From Lachnospiraceae bacterium (GTDB lineage: Bacteria; Bacillota; Clostridia; Lachnospirales; Lachnospiraceae), in assembly GCA_910574865.1 (NCBI GenBank), contig CAJTDN010000008.1:246704-310703 (forward strand): DNA of 64,000 nucleotides, given 5' to 3'. Positions 1 through 7,346 of the stretch are shown here, in pieces (position 1 is the stretch's first letter; the number at the start of each line of letters is the position of its first letter). Under the pieces are notes generated by a model that was not told the DNA's origin, did not search any database, and saw only the letters and a list, made by a program, of their open reading frames with translations. A program made the translations under genes and the position numbers.

Positions 1-448
1 AATATCCTATGGAAAGAACCATAACATTCCTTCGCGCCTTTACATAGCCCTCCTCCGACAACGGATTATTCTTCGTTCCCTGCGGTCCGAGCAATGCGAA
101 AACAACGATGCAGACGATATAAAGCCCCACCACGATTCCAAACGGGACCACCATGTGCCGCGACAAGAAGGAAACACCGATGACAAACGCGCCCGTGGAT
201 GACAAACACGCCAGGCTTGTCTGGAAATGCAGCCCGCCCATGTTCATTTTCAACATCCCGAACGCAAGATACAACACTACCGCCTCTTTCAACACCCCCA
301 TGAACCCCGCCATGCTTAAAATGACCGCCGTCATCCACACGTTGTGGGAAAGCACCTGGAAACCCAGTCTCATTTTCATCCTATCGAGTTCCGACCACTC
401 CCCGTCCGCGACCATGTACTCCACCATACGATTTACGACTTTCTCCAT
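1..448 (-). CDS. agrB: AgrB-like accessory gene regulator peptidase (3' end outside window)
   Basis: Membrane cysteine peptidase of the AgrB family, which trims and exports the AgrD-type autoinducing peptide for quorum sensing. The visible 149 residues contain GGLH at 71-74 followed by C81. This His-x6-Cys spacing equals the catalytic His77/Cys84 pair of staphylococcal AgrB. Hydrophobic segments lie around residues 38-65, 83-95 and 101-120, as expected for a polytopic membrane protein. The ATG at 448 is preceded by a GGGAGG ribosome site and a good promoter. The stop, and any agrD that usually follows, lie beyond the window edge. Family assignment comes from motif and topology; the peptide cannot be seen. 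Confidence 0.85.
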   Translation of the reverse strand, partial: MEKVVNRMVEYMVADGEWSELDRMKMRLGFQVLSHNVWMTAVILSMAGFMGVLKEAVVLYLAFGMLKMNMGGLHFQTSLACLSSTGAFVIGVSFLSRHMVVPFGIVVGLYIVCIVVFALLGPQGTKNNPLSEEGYVKARRNVMVLSIGY

Positions 449-477
449 CTTCCATCCCTCCCGGACATGTTTTCTTT

Positions 478-505
478 ATTATACCATAAATTTTCAATAT
501 TTCAA
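478..505 (-). promoter_or_regulatory. Promoter of the agrB-like gene
   Basis: Minus-strand -35 TTGAAA (500-505) and -10 TATAAT (478-483) are separated by 16 bp, 30 bp ahead of the start codon. The prophage junction at 584 lies upstream of it, so the core promoter is intact, but any activator site further upstream is now displaced by 46 kb. Confidence 0.6.
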
Positions 506-583
506 ACCCCTTGAAATACCGATAAATTCAAGAAAGTTCAAAATATACGGCGGCGCAAAACCTCCAAAATATGCCCTAATTAG

Positions 584-596
584 TAACAAATTAGTA
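584..596. other. attL core (13-bp repeat)
   Basis: TAACAAATTAGTA here is identical to 47070-47082. It lies one base outside the endolysin stop codon, at the point where phage genes end and the agrB promoter region begins. The exact crossover position within the 13 bp cannot be told. Confidence 0.75.
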
Positions 597-1958
597 TCAC
601 ACTTTTTCGGTCACGGAATCACCCAAAGAAAGGCAAATCCAGCGGTTGCGCCCCTTTTCCCCGGACTTCAAAAGTCCCCACTTCCCGATCTTCCCGGTGC
701 TGCTGATCTGCCCATCAGCTTCATCAACAATGGTGAAAACTCCCTTGCCCGTGAAACCGTCCTTCTGGTAGTTCGTTCCTGCGCCCTTGCGGATATACAG
801 ATCAGGGATTTTCACCCGCACCTTGTAAGGGAATTTTGCCGGGACTTCCGGCTCTGCTGCCGTCCCGGTGATTTTGTCCAGAATGTTCAGGATTTTTTCA
901 CCGTACTTTGCACCAGCCGCCCATCCTTTACCGTGCGGGTTCTCCTGAATCCCCAACCACTCCACAAATTCAGCCGAACCACGGGAAACATATTTGAACC
1001 GGGGATCAATGCACCCGTTCACCAGCGGATCAGAATTTGCATAGGCTTTCAGGTGCTGAATCTGCGCCCTGATCCCAAGCTGCGGGGTATCGAAGGAATT
1101 TCCCTTCATGCCGCTGGACGTGACACCCATCCCGCAAAAATTATTCTGATCCAGCGTGACCGCCGAACCGCTGAAAGCAAAGTTCCCGGTTTCAAGACAA
1201 GACTGGGCAAAAGCCACGTCCCCCCTGATCCCTTCCGCTTTGCCCTCTGAAAGATAAAACGGGATCATGTCAATCACGGACTGCGGCACGGAAGGATTGA
1301 CCGCCCGGATGTAAGCCTGCATCTGCTCCACCGTTGCAACCGCTTCCCCGGCGATTCTGGTATAGCCGTTCATTTCGGTCTTTCCCATAGCCGCCTTGAC
1401 TGCTGCCCTGAATGTGTCCATAGTATACCCCATTCCAAGCTGATTCCAAAGGTGTTCAGGATCGCCGTGATTGGAAGCAATCCCCCGCTTGTGTCCTTCT
1501 GCGTGACCGATAATCACCCCATCAGCCAGCGGGTCAAGGTTGTATTTCTCACAAAGGAAAGCAAACAGTTCAACGGCTGCTTCATAGGTACGCTTTGCGG
1601 TTGCCTTTGCCGTTTCCATGTCTGAACAAGTAAAGTTGCTGCCAGAGGTATACTTGATACATCCCGGTTCACACATTTCAATCCCGATATGGGTATTATT
1701 CCCGCTTCCCTTGCTTCCGCTGCCACAATGCCACCCTCTATGATTCCACGGTAAAGTTTGGTAAACATCCCCCGTGTTCCCATCAATGAACGCATGAGCG
1801 CAAGAATTATCATGATCCGCACTGTTCCAGCTTTTTACAAAAACTATTGCGGATGGCTGCGGGCAACCAACACTATGAAGCATCAGCCCCGCAACCGTGA
1901 TTTTCTGTCCTTTCTGGTAACAAGGATTTTTTGTAAGTAAACTTTCAATGATGTTCAT
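597..1958 (-). CDS. Endolysin: amidase + glucosaminidase + SH3b
   Basis: Phage lysin that cleaves host peptidoglycan at the end of infection. The 453 residues read as three parts. Residues about 15-190 are an Amidase_2/PGRP zinc amidase (LHS at 28, GHAEGHKRG around 150, NHGDPEHLW). Residues about 200-370 resemble a glucosaminidase (GDVAFAQSCLETGNF, NNFCGMG). A C-terminal SH3b-like wall-binding domain follows from about 380 (YKVRVKIPDLYIRKGAG). There is no signal peptide, so release should depend on the holin encoded just upstream. It is the last gene of the late operon and ends directly against attL. Confidence 0.88.
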   Translation of the reverse strand: MNIIESLLTKNPCYQKGQKITVAGLMLHSVGCPQPSAIVFVKSWNSADHDNSCAHAFIDGNTGDVYQTLPWNHRGWHCGSGSKGSGNNTHIGIEMCEPGCIKYTSGSNFTCSDMETAKATAKRTYEAAVELFAFLCEKYNLDPLADGVIIGHAEGHKRGIASNHGDPEHLWNQLGMGYTMDTFRAAVKAAMGKTEMNGYTRIAGEAVATVEQMQAYIRAVNPSVPQSVIDMIPFYLSEGKAEGIRGDVAFAQSCLETGNFAFSGSAVTLDQNNFCGMGVTSSGMKGNSFDTPQLGIRAQIQHLKAYANSDPLVNGCIDPRFKYVSRGSAEFVEWLGIQENPHGKGWAAGAKYGEKILNILDKITGTAAEPEVPAKFPYKVRVKIPDLYIRKGAGTNYQKDGFTGKGVFTIVDEADGQISSTGKIGKWGLLKSGEKGRNRWICLSLGDSVTEKV

Positions 1959-1963
1959 TCCGC

Positions 1964-2383
1964 TTATTCCTCGCTTTCTGCTTTCTTTTTCAGTACTTCA
2001 ATAGCCTTTGTAATGACCGCCGGGATAGGAATCCCCATCAGCCCCGCATTTTCAATAATGCTGATCGTTTCATTCACAACAAAAGCAATTACAACGGCAT
2101 CCCGGATGAAATTAGAACCCATCATCAGATCAAGGCGGCAAGCCACCAGAACCACCAGCAAAGTGACACCCTTCCGACAAAGACCTTTCCACCCGGCACG
2201 ACTTTCCAGCGTTCCTTTCTCGGTCTTTTCGCTGGTATGGAAAACCCCGGCAACAATCAGCCCGGTCACATAATCAATGCCCATGAAAATAAGCAACGTG
2301 ACAAGGGCAGCATCCCACCCACCGAAAAGGGAAGCAATTACACTTCCAGCGCATCCAAGTAACGATAAAATTTTGACCTTCAT
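1964..2383 (-). CDS. Phage holin (toxin-secretion/phage-lysis holin type)
   Basis: Small membrane protein (139 aa) that forms the lesion letting endolysin reach the wall. There are hydrophobic segments at about 5-45 (two close helices), 70-85 and 90-112, with a charged C-terminal tail. The motif IDYVTGLIVAGVFHTSEK around residue 36 is typical of the Clostridium/Bacillus phage_holin_4 group. It sits 5 bp upstream of the endolysin, the usual lysis cassette order. Confidence 0.85.
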   Translation of the reverse strand: MKVKILSLLGCAGSVIASLFGGWDAALVTLLIFMGIDYVTGLIVAGVFHTSEKTEKGTLESRAGWKGLCRKGVTLLVVLVACRLDLMMGSNFIRDAVVIAFVVNETISIIENAGLMGIPIPAVITKAIEVLKKKAESEE

Positions 2384-2417
2384 TCTTTCTTACCTCTCTT
2401 TCTGCTTTTGGACACGC

Positions 2418-2462
2418 AAAACCCCCTTTCAGGGCTTCATATAAGCCCATATAGGGGGTTTA
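2418..2462 (-). terminator. Hairpin terminator before the lysis genes
   Basis: Inverted repeat with arms AACCCCC and GGGGGTTT around an inner GGGCTT/AAGCCC hairpin. Its inner part (TATATGGGCTTATATGAA) is shared with the hairpin at 14457-14502. T-rich ends occur on both strands. Confidence 0.55.
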
Positions 2463-2496
2463 TTGTGTCGTTCATAGATTTCCTTACCCTATGACC

Positions 2497-2622
2497 TTAT
2501 TCAGCCAATTCCGGGCAATCCAGATCAGCCAGCACCGCCTTGACCTGATCCTTGATTCTGTCAGGGACTTCCGAAAAGGATTTCTTACCCTTGACAATCA
2601 GTGTCGCATAAACAACAGCCAT
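2497..2622 (-). CDS. Small CD1375-like phage protein, copy 1 (41 aa)
   Basis: Short ORF beginning MAVVYATLIVKGKKSF and ending CPELAE. Its layout (MAxVYAxLIxKGxKxxxEVPxxI) matches the small proteins often found before holins in Clostridium phages (CD1375 type). Function is unknown. A second, related ORF lies immediately upstream, so the pair looks like a tandem duplication. Start chosen at 2622 behind GGAAGTGGAAG. Confidence 0.7.
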   Translation of the reverse strand: MAVVYATLIVKGKKSFSEVPDRIKDQVKAVLADLDCPELAE

Positions 2623-2669
2623 TTCTTCCACTTCCTTCCTGAATAAAATTTTTATGATTAGATTGATAA

Positions 2670-2807
2670 TCAATCCGCATCACCAGCCGCCAGTTCAGGG
2701 AATCCCTTTTCCGTCAGGATTGCCCGCACATCATCCCGGATTTTTTCAGGGACTTCTTCAATCTGCTTCTGCCCCTTGATAATCAGATTAGCATATACCG
2801 CCGCCAT
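2670..2807 (-). CDS. Small CD1375-like phage protein, copy 2 (45 aa)
   Basis: Paralogue of the following gene: it begins MAAVYANLIIKGQKQI and contains EVPEKIRDDVRAIL. The ribosome site GGGGTGAG precedes the ATG at 2807. No function is known. Its place between the fibre/RT block and the holin is conserved for this family in Clostridial myoviruses. Confidence 0.7.
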   Translation of the reverse strand: MAAVYANLIIKGQKQIEEVPEKIRDDVRAILTEKGFPELAAGDAD

Positions 2808-2822
2808 TTTCTCACCCCTTCC

Positions 2823-3086
2823 TTATCCCATCAGTTCATACACTTCACACAATGCAAGCTGCGTGTCCGTGATCTGCTGCTGGATTGCTGCGTTTTCGGT
2901 TGCCTGCTTCAAAATAAATTCGTCCTTACCGTACTGGATCATGTTGAACTCATACCCCACGAACTCATTTTCTTCACCGATATTTTCAGAAACTTCCTGA
3001 ATGTCGGTGTGCTGCCAAACGCTGAAATCATCAATAACGACTGATTCAGGCTTGACACAACTTCTCACCCTTCCATAGTCCTTCAT
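2823..3086 (-). CDS. Hypothetical small phage protein downstream of the RT
   Basis: 87-residue acidic protein starting MKDYGRVRSC. The ATG at 3086 lies inside the last codons of the reverse transcriptase (41-bp overlap), implying translational coupling. The C-terminal half (FILKQATENAAIQQQIT) could form a helix. The family resembles short XkdW/XkdX-like proteins that follow tail fibres in PBSX-type phages. It is acidic and lacks the basic helical-bundle character of the DGR accessory protein Avd, so I do not call it Avd. Confidence 0.65.
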   Translation of the reverse strand: MKDYGRVRSCVKPESVVIDDFSVWQHTDIQEVSENIGEENEFVGYEFNMIQYGKDEFILKQATENAAIQQQITDTQLALCEVYELMG

Positions 3087-4203
3087 TTTCTTTACCACCT
3101 TTCTTTTTGACAACAAAATAATAGTATCTGTCTGCATCCGGCAAGATAGGGGCAAGGTATTTCTTTTGCAAGCGGTAACTGTCACAATGCTTCAACCATC
3201 CCTTGTATGAATTGATTGAACACCATTCAGAATAGTTCATCATCTGACCACGTTCCACTTTCTCCCCGATCTCCACCATTTTATCCTTGAACTTTGTGCA
3301 ACTGCTTTTCCTTAATAGCGTATAGTTCAAGAAAGTTCGATAGCCCACAAAATCAACACCACGCACATAGGATGGGAACACTTGCCAATTCCCTTTTATC
3401 ATAACCTTCAATTCCATTCTGAAATATTCGGCTATGTCTTTTCTTAACTGGTGAAGTTCTTCTTTGCTGCTACCGAAAATAACAATATCATCCATGTAAC
3501 GGAAATAGTGTTTCACCCGCTTTTCTTCTTTGATCCAGTGATCGAAAGAGGACAGATAGAAATTGCCGCAATACTGGGAAAGATAATTTCCAATCGGAAT
3601 CCCGGTTTCTGAATCAAAATCTTCATCCAGTAACCATATATCCCGCATATTCTCAATGTTTGCGGTTGAAATACTGTCTATGATTTCATCCAATAACCAA
3701 AGCAATTCATCATCCTTGAAAAGCCGCCTGAACTTTGCTTTCAGAATATCATGGTTTATGGACGGATAATATTTCCGAACATCCAGCTTCAAGCAATACT
3801 GACAGTTTGGAACATCCGTCCACATAGCTTTTTGAACATCATGCAAAGCCTTGTGAATCCCTCTTTCCGGTATCGCTGAATAGGTGTTTGGGATCATGTT
3901 CCGCAACAAGTACGGTTCAATCACTTGCAGAATCGCCCATTGACAAATACGATCCGGGAAGTAGGGCAGTTTGAAAATTTCCCGTTCCTTTCCGTTCTCT
4001 CGCTTGATGAATTTTTCGTAAGCAGAAGTTTTGTAAGTATGGTTTATAAGCATCTCCTGAAGCCGTTTCAAATAGGTTTCCGAATCCGCTTCAACTTGTT
4101 TTACTTCTTCATACCAACCTTTTCCTTTCTTTGCGTTCTGGTGCGCTTTTCGTAGGTTATCTATATCATAAATCTTTGAATATAGATTTCCGAATCGCTT
4201 CAT
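3046..4203 (-). CDS. DGR reverse transcriptase
   Basis: Reverse transcriptase that copies the TR transcript with errors at adenines to diversify the tail fibre. The 385 residues include motif 3/A LKLDVRKYYPSI (138-149), motif 4/B GIPIGNYLSQ (201-210, the GxxxSQ signature typical of DGR RTs) and the catalytic YMDD (236-239). No maturase, endonuclease, integrase or RNase H domain follows, which separates it from group II intron and retrotransposon RTs. The gene lies in the same orientation as the fibre, VR and TR. A copy of the 18-nt semipalindrome lies 46 bp ahead of the ATG. Confidence 0.95.
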   Translation of the reverse strand: MKRFGNLYSKIYDIDNLRKAHQNAKKGKGWYEEVKQVEADSETYLKRLQEMLINHTYKTSAYEKFIKRENGKEREIFKLPYFPDRICQWAILQVIEPYLLRNMIPNTYSAIPERGIHKALHDVQKAMWTDVPNCQYCLKLDVRKYYPSINHDILKAKFRRLFKDDELLWLLDEIIDSISTANIENMRDIWLLDEDFDSETGIPIGNYLSQYCGNFYLSSFDHWIKEEKRVKHYFRYMDDIVIFGSSKEELHQLRKDIAEYFRMELKVMIKGNWQVFPSYVRGVDFVGYRTFLNYTLLRKSSCTKFKDKMVEIGEKVERGQMMNYSEWCSINSYKGWLKHCDSYRLQKKYLAPILPDADRYYYFVVKKKGGKENEGLWKGEKLCQA

Positions 4204-4249
4204 GTTTGGATATTCCTTTTGTATGCACTACAAGCAGAATGTTCAAGAA

Positions 4250-4267
4250 TTGAAATAAACTTTTCAA
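4250..4267. repeat. 18-nt semipalindrome, copy 1 (RT leader)
   Basis: TTGAAATAAACTTTTCAA, identical to the copy at 27612-27629. It lies in the untranslated leader of the reverse transcriptase. Other copies are at 16460, 20348, 27612, 32354, 44323 and 45315. Confidence 0.7.
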
Positions 4268-4378
4268 AACCTACTAATACCGCCCGCCTTCTTTTTAACT
4301 TCCCCTTCCGGTTTATCCTTCCGGGGCTGTCTGTTTTGCCTTGTGGCACGGTCTTTCAGGAATACAGAATTTCATTTC

Positions 4379-4407
4379 AGCCCCGCCCGTTGCCATCAGG
4401 CGGGGCT
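4379..4407 (-). other. GC-rich hairpin at the 3' edge of TR
   Basis: Arms AGCCCCGCC and GGCGGGGCT (9 bp) around an 11-nt loop, ending five bases before the 3' boundary of the TR in the direction of transcription. It could be a structural part of the TR RNA used by the RT. It could also simply limit read-through into the RT gene, though it lacks a T run on the minus strand. Confidence 0.6.
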
Positions 4408-4411
4408 TGTG

Positions 4412-4540
4412 CATTTACTAACTGCCTGCTGATATTCCGATTACGATTAGAGGAAGCATTATTCAGATTCCAATAGAAAGTACCTGCATTAGCACTGTTA
4501 TTCCATTTAGCACCTAATTTAGTAACCTTTTTTGTGGCTT
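4412..4540 (-). repeat. DGR template repeat (TR)
   Basis: Non-coding near copy of the 3' end of the fibre gene, offset by exactly 238 bp from the VR. Over 129 positions there are 32 differences, and 30 sit where the coding strand of the TR has A. The two exceptions are at 4491 and 4534. Read in the fibre frame, TR would encode a stretch rich in Asn (AAT/AAC) codons around an invariant AGxFYW core, the usual DGR design giving most amino-acid change per adenine. It lies between the fibre and the RT. Confidence 0.95.
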
Positions 4541-4626
4541 CTATTTGCATTGTCCCCGTGAATCGGTCTAAAACAACAATACTCCCTGAACTACCTATAT
4601 TGAAAATTTCAAAATTTCATTGAACC

Positions 4627-6453
4627 TTATGCCGCCTTTTTGGTGGGTACATACACCAACCGCCCGCCGACATCCCGACTACGACTAGAGGAAGCACTAT
4701 CCAGACTCCAATAGAAAGCACCCGCATACGCACCGTAATCCCACCTAGCACCCAATAAAGCAACCTTCCATCCGGCATACTGATTCCAAAAATAATCACC
4801 AACCGGAAGGGCAGAATTGCCAGCCTTTTCCGTTGGAATGAAAAGCCAGTCAAAGGCTTCCGAATATCCAAAAGCGGAAACATAACCGCCGCCATAACAA
4901 GGATAAATCCCGGTATCAACATAAGGACTTGCTGCGGTATCGTCAGCAAATCCATGATCCGCAACATAAAGTTTTCCGTGCTGTCCGTTATTTTCAGGTT
5001 TATTGTTCCATGTGGAAGGGTTGTTTTCGTTCATGCCGTCAACCCAAGTCCAGATATTCCCCCAGAAGTTTTCTTCTCCACGGTAAGAAATAATCTGCAC
5101 CCCGTTAGAATTGGTTACTGCCCCGGAAGCGTTACCCAGATTCACGGTTGCCCCGGTGATCTCCGTCATGGAACTTGCGCCGTCATCCGTCTTGCTTACC
5201 GCACCCATTCCAATAGCGGACTGCATATTGAAAGCGGCATATTCAATCAACATAAGCATCTGCGAAGCTGCCACCGTTGCAGCATAGGACTGTTCCCAGC
5301 CCGATCCCCTTTTCTGCGAAATCTTCCGGGTGTTCGCCCTTGTAAGGTTCTGCGTCAGCCCGGACATGGGCTTTACATTTGCGATACTGGAAAGCATATC
5401 AGCGGCGAAATCTGCCACTTGTGCATCATCCAGAATATAAACCCCGGCAGAAGCATCATAAAGAGAACCTTCAAAAGCCGCAAGGTAAATGAAATCATTG
5501 ATTCTTCCGCTTTCAACGAAAGCCGGATGAATCTTGAAGCCCGTCCGGGGTTCTTCACTCACATAGTACCTTGCTTTCCTGATGTGGTGTCCGTGGTTCT
5601 CTCCCTCTGTTACAATGTCAGTAACCAGCGGGACAACCTTGTAATAAAATTTAGGCTGTTCAACCATCACCTGAACGGGTGTCCCGGCTGCATAAGTCCC
5701 GGCATACTGACCTTCCGCAATCGTGACCGCCTTTGTCAGCTTGCCAGTGGTGGAGAAGTTACCGTCCCCATAGTAGGCAACCACTTTCCCGTCATTGGTC
5801 AGGTTGCACCGCCGCCGTCCACCGAAACAGTGAATCGAATCAAAACTTGCCCCCGGTGTTTTCCCGGCTGCTCCCGCAAGGCGGGTGAACTTGTTGTTTC
5901 TGAAATCCACTTCCACACCATAGATTTCATTATCGGTGAAGCCAACGAAAGCCTGCAAATCTGCGATCTGCTTTTCCAAATCCTGAATATCCCCGATTGT
6001 GGCGACTGCTCCAGGGTTCACTTCCAGAGATACGTTTTCAGCGTTCCCAACGGTGGTAATGATAGTGATATAAGCCCCGGTGACTGTAATGCCGTTGTAG
6101 GGCGGCATATAAGCGTTTCCAGAGGTTTCTTTTATAACGGCATATAAAACTTCACCCTCGTCAGGATCAAGGGCATATAAGCCCAAAGTGCGGATATAAT
6201 ACCCTGCTGTTAAGTCCGTGTTGCTAAGTGCCGTCTGAACCTCGATAGCAACCTTGTTTGTCCGGGTGATCTTTGAAATAAGCGTGGTCTGCCGGACTTC
6301 CGCAAGGGAATCAATGTCCTGCAACTTGCTTTCTTCATACTCTTTGCTGGAAGCCGCTACTTTGGTGAACTCAATGCTTCCTTCCCCAGCGATCATCTTT
6401 GCGATCAGTGCCTGCCCTTTGTTGGTGATAACCAACTTTGAAAATTCTGCCAT
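4627..6453 (-). CDS. Tail fibre / receptor-binding protein, DGR target
   Basis: 608-residue distal tail protein that presumably contacts the host surface. Residues about 1-160 match the tail-collar fibre N-terminal domain (DUF3751 type, MAEFSKLVITNKG), which attaches to the baseplate. A short coiled coil near 155-170 follows. The C-terminal ~430 residues contain a formylglycine-enzyme/C-type-lectin-like domain (IYPCYGGGYVSAFGYS, FYWSLDSASSSRSR, GGRLVYVP), the fold used to display DGR diversity. The VR occupies the final ~45 residues, stopping seven codons before the end. It is preceded by the baseplate gene at 6477 and followed by TR and RT. Confidence 0.9.
   Translation of the reverse strand: MAEFSKLVITNKGQALIAKMIAGEGSIEFTKVAASSKEYEESKLQDIDSLAEVRQTTLISKITRTNKVAIEVQTALSNTDLTAGYYIRTLGLYALDPDEGEVLYAVIKETSGNAYMPPYNGITVTGAYITIITTVGNAENVSLEVNPGAVATIGDIQDLEKQIADLQAFVGFTDNEIYGVEVDFRNNKFTRLAGAAGKTPGASFDSIHCFGGRRRCNLTNDGKVVAYYGDGNFSTTGKLTKAVTIAEGQYAGTYAAGTPVQVMVEQPKFYYKVVPLVTDIVTEGENHGHHIRKARYYVSEEPRTGFKIHPAFVESGRINDFIYLAAFEGSLYDASAGVYILDDAQVADFAADMLSSIANVKPMSGLTQNLTRANTRKISQKRGSGWEQSYAATVAASQMLMLIEYAAFNMQSAIGMGAVSKTDDGASSMTEITGATVNLGNASGAVTNSNGVQIISYRGEENFWGNIWTWVDGMNENNPSTWNNKPENNGQHGKLYVADHGFADDTAASPYVDTGIYPCYGGGYVSAFGYSEAFDWLFIPTEKAGNSALPVGDYFWNQYAGWKVALLGARWDYGAYAGAFYWSLDSASSSRSRDVGGRLVYVPTKKAA
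4650..4778 (-). repeat. DGR variable repeat (VR) at the 3' end of the tail fibre gene
   Basis: Acceptor of mutagenized TR cDNA. It covers about residues 559-601 of the 608-residue fibre. Differences from TR are A to G (most) and A to T (about seven). No A to C was seen. At most TR Asn codons the fibre now has Asp, Tyr, Ser or Gly, so this copy has already been diversified at least once. Confidence 0.95.
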
Positions 6454-6476
6454 TTTCTTTTCATCCTTTCATTTTT

Positions 6477-7346
6477 TCAATTTATTTCAATGTGTTCAGC
6501 CGTGACAATCCCAGAAGCAACCGAACCATCACCGGATATGTCAAACCGTTCATTGAAATCTTCCGTTATAACAACACTCACGGTATTCACGGCGGCTGCT
6601 CCGTGAACCGCCGAACCACTCACAACCACATTTTCCCGGCTGTCATTGGTAATAAAATAAGCGGCTGCATAGGAAAGCCCGCCGCCAAAATCTGCACTTC
6701 CTGAAATCGTGTCCTTCCGCTTTTCGTCATTGGTTATCATCCACTTGTCAGATTCAGAAACACCGCTGCCGATCAGAATGTTCCCTTCAATGCTTTTCTT
6801 CTCCTGCCAGTCGTTGGTTATCAGGTAGGAATTGACAAAGCACACACCGCCGATTGTCAGCGCAACACCTTCCGTTTTCATGGGTATGCTGTTCTTTGCG
6901 TCCATCACCATATTGCACGGCAGCATTGTTTCAATGATCCGTTCCAGTTCTTCCACTTGCCCGAACAGTTCAAGGTGAACATCCAGATCAATCCGGTAAA
7001 AATCAAATTGCTTTGTGATGGTGAAATCATTTTCACCGCACAAAGCAATCAATTTCTGAATCAGCATCCGCCATGTATAGGGCAGACTTGTGAACCATCT
7101 GGATTGAACCCTCGCCCTTCTGCTTTCCAGCGTATCATCACGGGAAGGGAGAATGTGCAAGATTTTTTCAAATCTCCCGATCCCGTATTCATCAGCCGTT
7201 GCGATAAACTCATTTTTCAAAGCCCGGTCAGCGGCTTCCCAGACAAGGACAAATTCAGGATTTTCCGCTGTCAAGGTCAAATTGGTTTCTTTGTACTCTG
7301 CCACAAAAGGGGGGAGGTAAGAAACAAGGTCAACTTCTCGAATCAT
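6477..7346 (-). CDS. Baseplate wedge protein, YmfQ/XkdU-like (DUF2313-type)
   Basis: 289-residue tail protein in the position of PBSX XkdU, directly after baseplate J and before the fibre. The N-terminal 190 residues (SYLPPFVAEYKETNLTL, RYARVQSRW-like segment, LIALCGENDFTITKQFDF) match the putative tail protein family that bridges baseplate and fibre. The C-terminal ~100 residues contain three or four repeats of the form YxxTNDxxxxxxxxGSxxxG, a likely beta-repeat extension. The ATG overlaps the previous stop by 4 bp. Confidence 0.8.
   Translation of the reverse strand: MIREVDLVSYLPPFVAEYKETNLTLTAENPEFVLVWEAADRALKNEFIATADEYGIGRFEKILHILPSRDDTLESRRARVQSRWFTSLPYTWRMLIQKLIALCGENDFTITKQFDFYRIDLDVHLELFGQVEELERIIETMLPCNMVMDAKNSIPMKTEGVALTIGGVCFVNSYLITNDWQEKKSIEGNILIGSGVSESDKWMITNDEKRKDTISGSADFGGGLSYAAAYFITNDSRENVVVSGSAVHGAAAVNTVSVVITEDFNERFDISGDGSVASGIVTAEHIEIN

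Noticed and set aside
2823..3086. Avd accessory protein downstream of the RT
   Set aside because: Avd proteins are basic, about 110-130 aa helical bundles; this one is acidic, 87 aa and resembles post-fibre proteins of PBSX-like phages.
3046..4203. Reverse transcriptase of a retron, group II intron or abortive-infection system
   Set aside because: GxxxSQ motif 4, adjacent TR/VR pair with adenine-specific differences and lack of a maturase domain or retron-type RNA fit a DGR.
4954..6147. Long open frame on the plus strand opposite the tail fibre
   Set aside because: No ribosome site or family resemblance; it is the complement of a well-supported coding gene, as is the one at 153-1250.
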